Shown here: piece after piece, positions 61,080 through 64,000 of the stretch
Position numbering within the stretch: the first letter of the stretch is position 1
Layout of the letters: every line of letters starts with the position of its first letter
Assembly: GCF_015207605.1 (NCBI RefSeq)
Contig: NZ_JADEWO010000023.1
Coordinates: forward strand, 1-64,000
From: Oculatella sp. LEGE 06141
Lineage (GTDB): Bacteria; Cyanobacteriota; Cyanobacteriia; Elainellales; Elainellaceae
Length of the DNA: 64,000 nucleotides
Reading direction: 5' to 3'
Notes under the pieces: generated by a model
What the model was told of the DNA's origin: nothing
Databases searched by the model: none
The model's input: the letters and a program-made list of their open reading frames with translations, nothing else
Translations under genes and position numbers: made by a program

Positions 61080-62018
61080 ATGATGTCAAATCAGCCTGCC
61101 CTGAACTCAACGGATATTTGGCCGAGTTTACCCCTGGACGAATGGCAAGAGACCTATACCACCTTACACATGTGGACTCAAATCATCGGCAAAATCCGAC
61201 TGGCCCAAACTCCGTGGATTAATCATTCCTGGCATACTCCCCTCTATTTAACCGTTCGGGGTCTGACCACTTCTACAATTCCTTATGGTAGCCGCATCTT
61301 TCAAATTGACTTTGATTTCATTGATCATGAGCTGCTGATTCAAACCAGCGAAGGGGCAAGACGGGCGATCGCCCTCTACCCTCGCTCTGTTGCTGATTTT
61401 TATCAGACTGTGATGGAAACCCTGAGAGAATTAGATCTTCACATCACCATTAACACCAAACCGAATGAAGTCCCTGACCCAATTCGATTCGAGCAGGATG
61501 AAACCCATGCCGCTTATGATGCAGACTATGCCAATCGATGCTGGCGAGTGCTGCTACAGTCCGATCGCGTCTTCCGAGAATTTCGTTCACACTTTTCCGG
61601 CAAGGTTAGTCCGGTTCATTTTTTCTGGGGGAGTTTTGATTTAGCAGTGACTCGCTTTTCTGGGCGATCGGCTCCTGAACATCCAGGAGGGGTGCCAAAT
61701 CTACCGGATGCAGTGGCGCAGGAAGCCTATTCCCAGGAAGTCAGTAGTGCCGGATTTTGGCCCGGAACCGGATTATCATACCCAGCGTTTTATTCCTATG
61801 CGTACCCAGAACCCGATGGGTTTAAGCAGGCTGAGGTTCGTCCCGATGCTGCATTTTACAATAAAGAATTGGGCGAATTTGTTTTACCCTATGATGCTGT
61901 CCGTGAGTCAGAGTCACCCGATCAGACGTTGTTAGAGTTCTTGCAAAGCACCTACGAAGCTGCCGCCAGGTTAGGCAACTGGAATCAAAAGGAGCTTCAG
62001 CAGTTGACGTTTAAGTAA
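61080..62018 (+). CDS. DUF5996 family protein
   Basis: About 312 residues. ATG 61080 has AGGAAACC just upstream; the frame runs to 61044. Conserved blocks: WPSLPLDEWQETYTTLHMWT, HTPLYLTVRGLTTSTIPYG, HFFWGSFDLAVTRFSGR, GFWPGTG, DAAFYNKELGEFVLPYDAVR. This is the DUF5996 family, widespread, soluble, no known reaction. The WGSFDLAVTRFSGR and FYSYAYPEP motifs are nearly invariant in the family. Fourth gene of the operon. Confidence 0.9.
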   Translation: MMSNQPALNSTDIWPSLPLDEWQETYTTLHMWTQIIGKIRLAQTPWINHSWHTPLYLTVRGLTTSTIPYGSRIFQIDFDFIDHELLIQTSEGARRAIALYPRSVADFYQTVMETLRELDLHITINTKPNEVPDPIRFEQDETHAAYDADYANRCWRVLLQSDRVFREFRSHFSGKVSPVHFFWGSFDLAVTRFSGRSAPEHPGGVPNLPDAVAQEAYSQEVSSAGFWPGTGLSYPAFYSYAYPEPDGFKQAEVRPDAAFYNKELGEFVLPYDAVRESESPDQTLLEFLQSTYEAAARLGNWNQKELQQLTFK

Positions 62019-62228
62019 CAACTGCATTCCTAAATTGGCATTTACAGCCATTTTCATTTGCATTCACCGCACCTCAAACCCTACACTCCAACTCATCTTG
62101 ACGAGACTGTGGCTTACTTGATTGAGAACTGCTGTAACTGGCAGATCTCAAGTGGTGAACTGTAGAACAGTTTCGCAGGCTGGTGTATTGAACCCCTAAA
62201 CCTTGAGCATGAAGGACAATTCCGATGA
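62019..62228. other. Intergenic, with the second conserved upstream box
   Basis: 62135-62159 is the second copy of the TAACTGGC(G/A)GATCT box of 59382-59406. It lies about 70-90 bp upstream of the alpha/beta-hydrolase pseudogene, so that gene may once have shared regulation with the operon. Confidence 0.45.
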
Positions 62229-62473
62229 ACCCACTGGCAATTACTCCAATTTTGGGAACCCGTCAGGGTATTCTGGCGCGATCGCTCCCCTGAGAATGCA
62301 GACAAACTCAGATTTCTCCTCAGCCTGGAAGGAACTCGTTGGCAATACACCAATGATGTTCAAAACTTGGTAGCCATCAGCCTAGATACCTTTTAGGACA
62401 CTTTGCCCTGAAAGAGTGCGAAGATGCGATCGCGGAGCACATCCGTCGTTTTATGACCACTCACATTGCGTAA
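62229..62473 (+). pseudogene. Alpha/beta hydrolase with internal deletion and frameshift
   Basis: 62229-62393 encodes HWQLLQFWEPVRVFWRDR, SPENADKLRFLLSLEGTRWQ, YTNDVQNLVAISLDTF, then a stop. From 62396 another frame reads GHFALKECEDAIAEHIRRFM to the end at 62473. These are the cap region and the C-terminal His motif of an epoxide-hydrolase-like alpha/beta hydrolase. The portion between, and the nucleophile region before, are missing. Confidence 0.75.
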
Positions 62474-62517
62474 TCAAAGGCTATCTCACGAAATCACCCA
62501 ACATGAAGGCAAATATC

Positions 62518-62653
62518 CTAGGGCGTGTTTAAAAACTCCTGATTGCTCGGTTACATTGTGCTTTTCGCCCCCTAAATCCCCCAAAATTGGGGAACTTTGA
62601 ATCGTTCAAAAGTCTATAGAGTTGGGACTTCCGGAATTTAAAACACGCCCTAG
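62518..62653. repeat. MITE, 136 bp, CTAGGGCGTGTTT ends (copy 2)
   Basis: Ends CTAGGGCGTGTTTAAAA / TTTAAAACACGCCCTAG, about 89% identical to 50486-50620. The right end abuts the IS701 fragment exactly. Confidence 0.88.
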
Positions 62654-63369
62654 TCCTTGACGACACCGGAGACCGCAAAAAAGGGAAAACGACTGATTAT
62701 GTGAACCGACAGTACATCGGCAATGTGGGTAAAGTGGACAATGGCATGGTCTCTGTCAATGCCTATGGATGGATGGTCTTCACCTTTCCCTTGCTGTTCA
62801 AAGTGTTCAAACCCCGACATCGCCTCAAGGCAGAGGATGTTTATCATACCAAACTCCAACTGGCTCAGCAGATCATTCAAGAACTGCTAGACTTTGGATT
62901 CCGCTTTTCCTTAGTACTCGCAGACAGTTTCTACGGGGAGAGTCATCCCTTCTTGGGTGTCCTCGACGAGTTGAAGTTGCCGTGGATTATGGCGATTCAC
63001 TCCAATCATGGCGTGTGGATGCCTAAAGCAGCCAAGATTCGCTACAGCCCTTGGCAAGCGTTTGAGCGAGTCTTTGCCAAGGGACAGACTGAGACCCGAT
63101 ACATTCAGGAGATCATCTTTGGTCGTCGCTTCGAGTGGCGATACTGAACCTTGACCAGTGACCCCATTGTGTTGCCGCCTAACAGCACTTGGATGGTGAT
63201 GAGCCACTTGTCCCCTGAACAAAACCAAGCAAAGTTTATTGGATTAGGCTCATGTCTCTACCTTAGAGCGTGGCTTTACCAAGCTGCTCAGGAGAGTCAA
63301 TTCCTTTCCAGGTTGGTCACCGTTGACTCCTTCCGTTCCTATGCAACATTTTTCTTCTGCCTAGAGTGA
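62654..63369 (+). pseudogene. IS701-family transposase remnant with in-frame stop
   Basis: Frame: LDDTGDRKKGKTTDYVNRQY (first catalytic Asp pair), SVNAYGWM, FRFSLVLADSFYGES (second Asp), WMPKAAKIRYSPWQAF. The N-terminus before LDDTG is absent; the MITE takes its place. At 63145-63147 a TGA stands where family members have Trp (RRFEWRYW), and the same frame continues as TLTSDPIVLPPNSTWMVMSH before degenerating. Confidence 0.8.
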
Positions 63370-63427
63370 TGAAAGAGGGATGTTAGTAGACTTAGACGTA
63401 AATTTGTCAACTCTTCCAGACATAATG

Positions 63428-63456
63428 GGTGGGAGGGCACGATTGACTCTCCCACC
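63428..63456. terminator. Hairpin near the phosphoketolase 3' end
   Basis: GGTGGGAG (63428-63435) and CTCCCACC (63449-63456) around a 13-nt loop, with TT after on the plus strand. Possible terminator for plus-strand transcripts. Confidence 0.4.
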
Positions 63457-63507
63457 TTAATGTACTCAAGCCATTGGTTTGGACAAGTCGGCTGGATGAA
63501 GGAGGAA

Positions 63508-63534
63508 CCCATCGCCGTCTGAAACGGCGATGGG
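63508..63534 (-). terminator. Terminator hairpin of phosphoketolase
   Basis: CCCATCGCCGT / ACGGCGATGGG with a 5-nt loop, just after the phosphoketolase stop; on the minus strand TTCCTCCTTC follows. Strong stem, modest T-tract. Confidence 0.65.
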
Positions 63535-63544
63535 AGGATGTTAG

Positions 63545-64000
63545 TTAATACGGCCACTTCCAGTTGACGATTTCCGGCTTATCGATGCCATGTTCATAAG
63601 CATAGTGGCGGCATTCGATCTGCTGGTCTTTGAGATACTCCTTCGCATGGGCTCCAGCAACTTTGAGTTTAGGGACGCGATCGATCACATCCATTGCCAG
63701 ACTAAAGCGATCGATCTGGTTACAGATCGCTAGTTCTAGCGGTGTGTTGATGTTGCCCTTCTCTTTATAGCCACGCACATGCATGTTGTGATGATTGTGG
63801 CGACGATAGGCCAAGCGATGCACTAACCAGGGGTAGCCATGGAAGTTGAAGATGATGGGCTTATCTAACGTGAACATGGAATCGAAGTCGCGATCGCTCA
63901 ACCCGTGCGGATGCTCGGTTTCCGGTTGCAGTTTGAACAGATCCACTACATTGATAAACCGGATCTTGAGGTCAGGGAAAAACTCCCGCAGCATCACAGT
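63545..64000 (-). CDS. Phosphoketolase, 3' end (runs off the window)
   Basis: The last 152 codons of a xylulose-5-phosphate/fructose-6-phosphate phosphoketolase. FINVVDLFKLQPETEHPHGL, SDRDFDSMFTLDKPIIFNFH, GYPWLVHRLAYRRHNHHNMH, VRGYKEKGNINTPLELAICN and RFSLAMDVIDRVPKL are the conserved C-terminal domain. The enzyme splits xylulose-5-P to acetyl-P and glyceraldehyde-3-P. The frame is open through position 64000, so the start is outside. Confidence 0.93.
   Translation of the reverse strand, partial: TVMLREFFPDLKIRFINVVDLFKLQPETEHPHGLSDRDFDSMFTLDKPIIFNFHGYPWLVHRLAYRRHNHHNMHVRGYKEKGNINTPLELAICNQIDRFSLAMDVIDRVPKLKVAGAHAKEYLKDQQIECRHYAYEHGIDKPEIVNWKWPY

Overview
The window comes from a cyanobacterium. 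The evidence is the frequent GCGATCGC (HIP1) octamer, a PEP-CTERM sorting tail at the left edge, a giant Ser/Thr-kinase/ATPase/histidine-kinase protein of cyanobacterial type, a vMAP-domain protein, and fragments of ISKra4, IS630, IS66 and IS701 elements. No rRNA, tRNA or CRISPR array was seen. It reads as an accessory region: few housekeeping genes, many small enzyme genes, many broken genes and small inverted-repeat elements.

Layout. 1-6.7 kb: end of a PEP-CTERM protein, two SDR oxidoreductases (the second tropinone-reductase-like), then a minus-strand SnoaL/PPOX/glutathione-S-transferase set read away from a TetR gene, with two TetR-type operators between. 6.9-14.5 kb: a PepSY membrane protein, a P1B-4-type metal-export ATPase behind a MerR-type dyad, an SDR and glutathione reductase. 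15-21 kb: a rearranged zone with a DUF3140 gene, IS debris, a sterol-desaturase-like hydroxylase, a truncated Wadjet pair (JetB end and JetC start), a cyclase domain with altered metal sites and an alcohol dehydrogenase remnant. 21-28 kb: a Tat-exported SDR, another SDR, a caspase-EF-hand-EAL fusion protein, an RTX remnant and two small exported proteins. 28-31 kb: a secreted prolyl oligopeptidase and a three-gene operon (SnoaL, HTH-only LuxR, vMAP domain).

31-50 kb is a long, almost wholly minus-strand island of detoxification-type and small-molecule enzymes: RidA, SnoaL-fold proteins, SDRs, quinone oxidoreductases, an aldo/keto reductase, a saccharopine-dehydrogenase-like protein, an isochorismatase, an alpha/beta hydrolase and CPBP proteases. 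Gene fragments, chimeric ORFs and a high-GC transferred block lie among them. 50.7-59.3 kb holds a DsbA-fold protein without its CXXC and a NarL-type two-component pair whose kinase has 2209 residues. The pair is bracketed by ~140-bp inverted copies of a sequence with a perfect 16-bp palindrome. 59.4-62.5 kb is a plus-strand operon (isochorismatase, ABM monooxygenase with a membrane tail, ZnF-UBP protein, DUF5996 protein) ending in an alpha/beta-hydrolase pseudogene. The window closes with a MITE, an IS701 remnant and the 3' end of phosphoketolase.

Common theme: redox and electrophile stress handling (nine intact SDRs, GST, Gor, RidA, quinone reductases), with several local regulators (TetR, LuxR-HTH, the giant kinase/response-regulator pair). 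The mixture of intact enzymes with fragments of the same families suggests repeated gain, duplication and loss.
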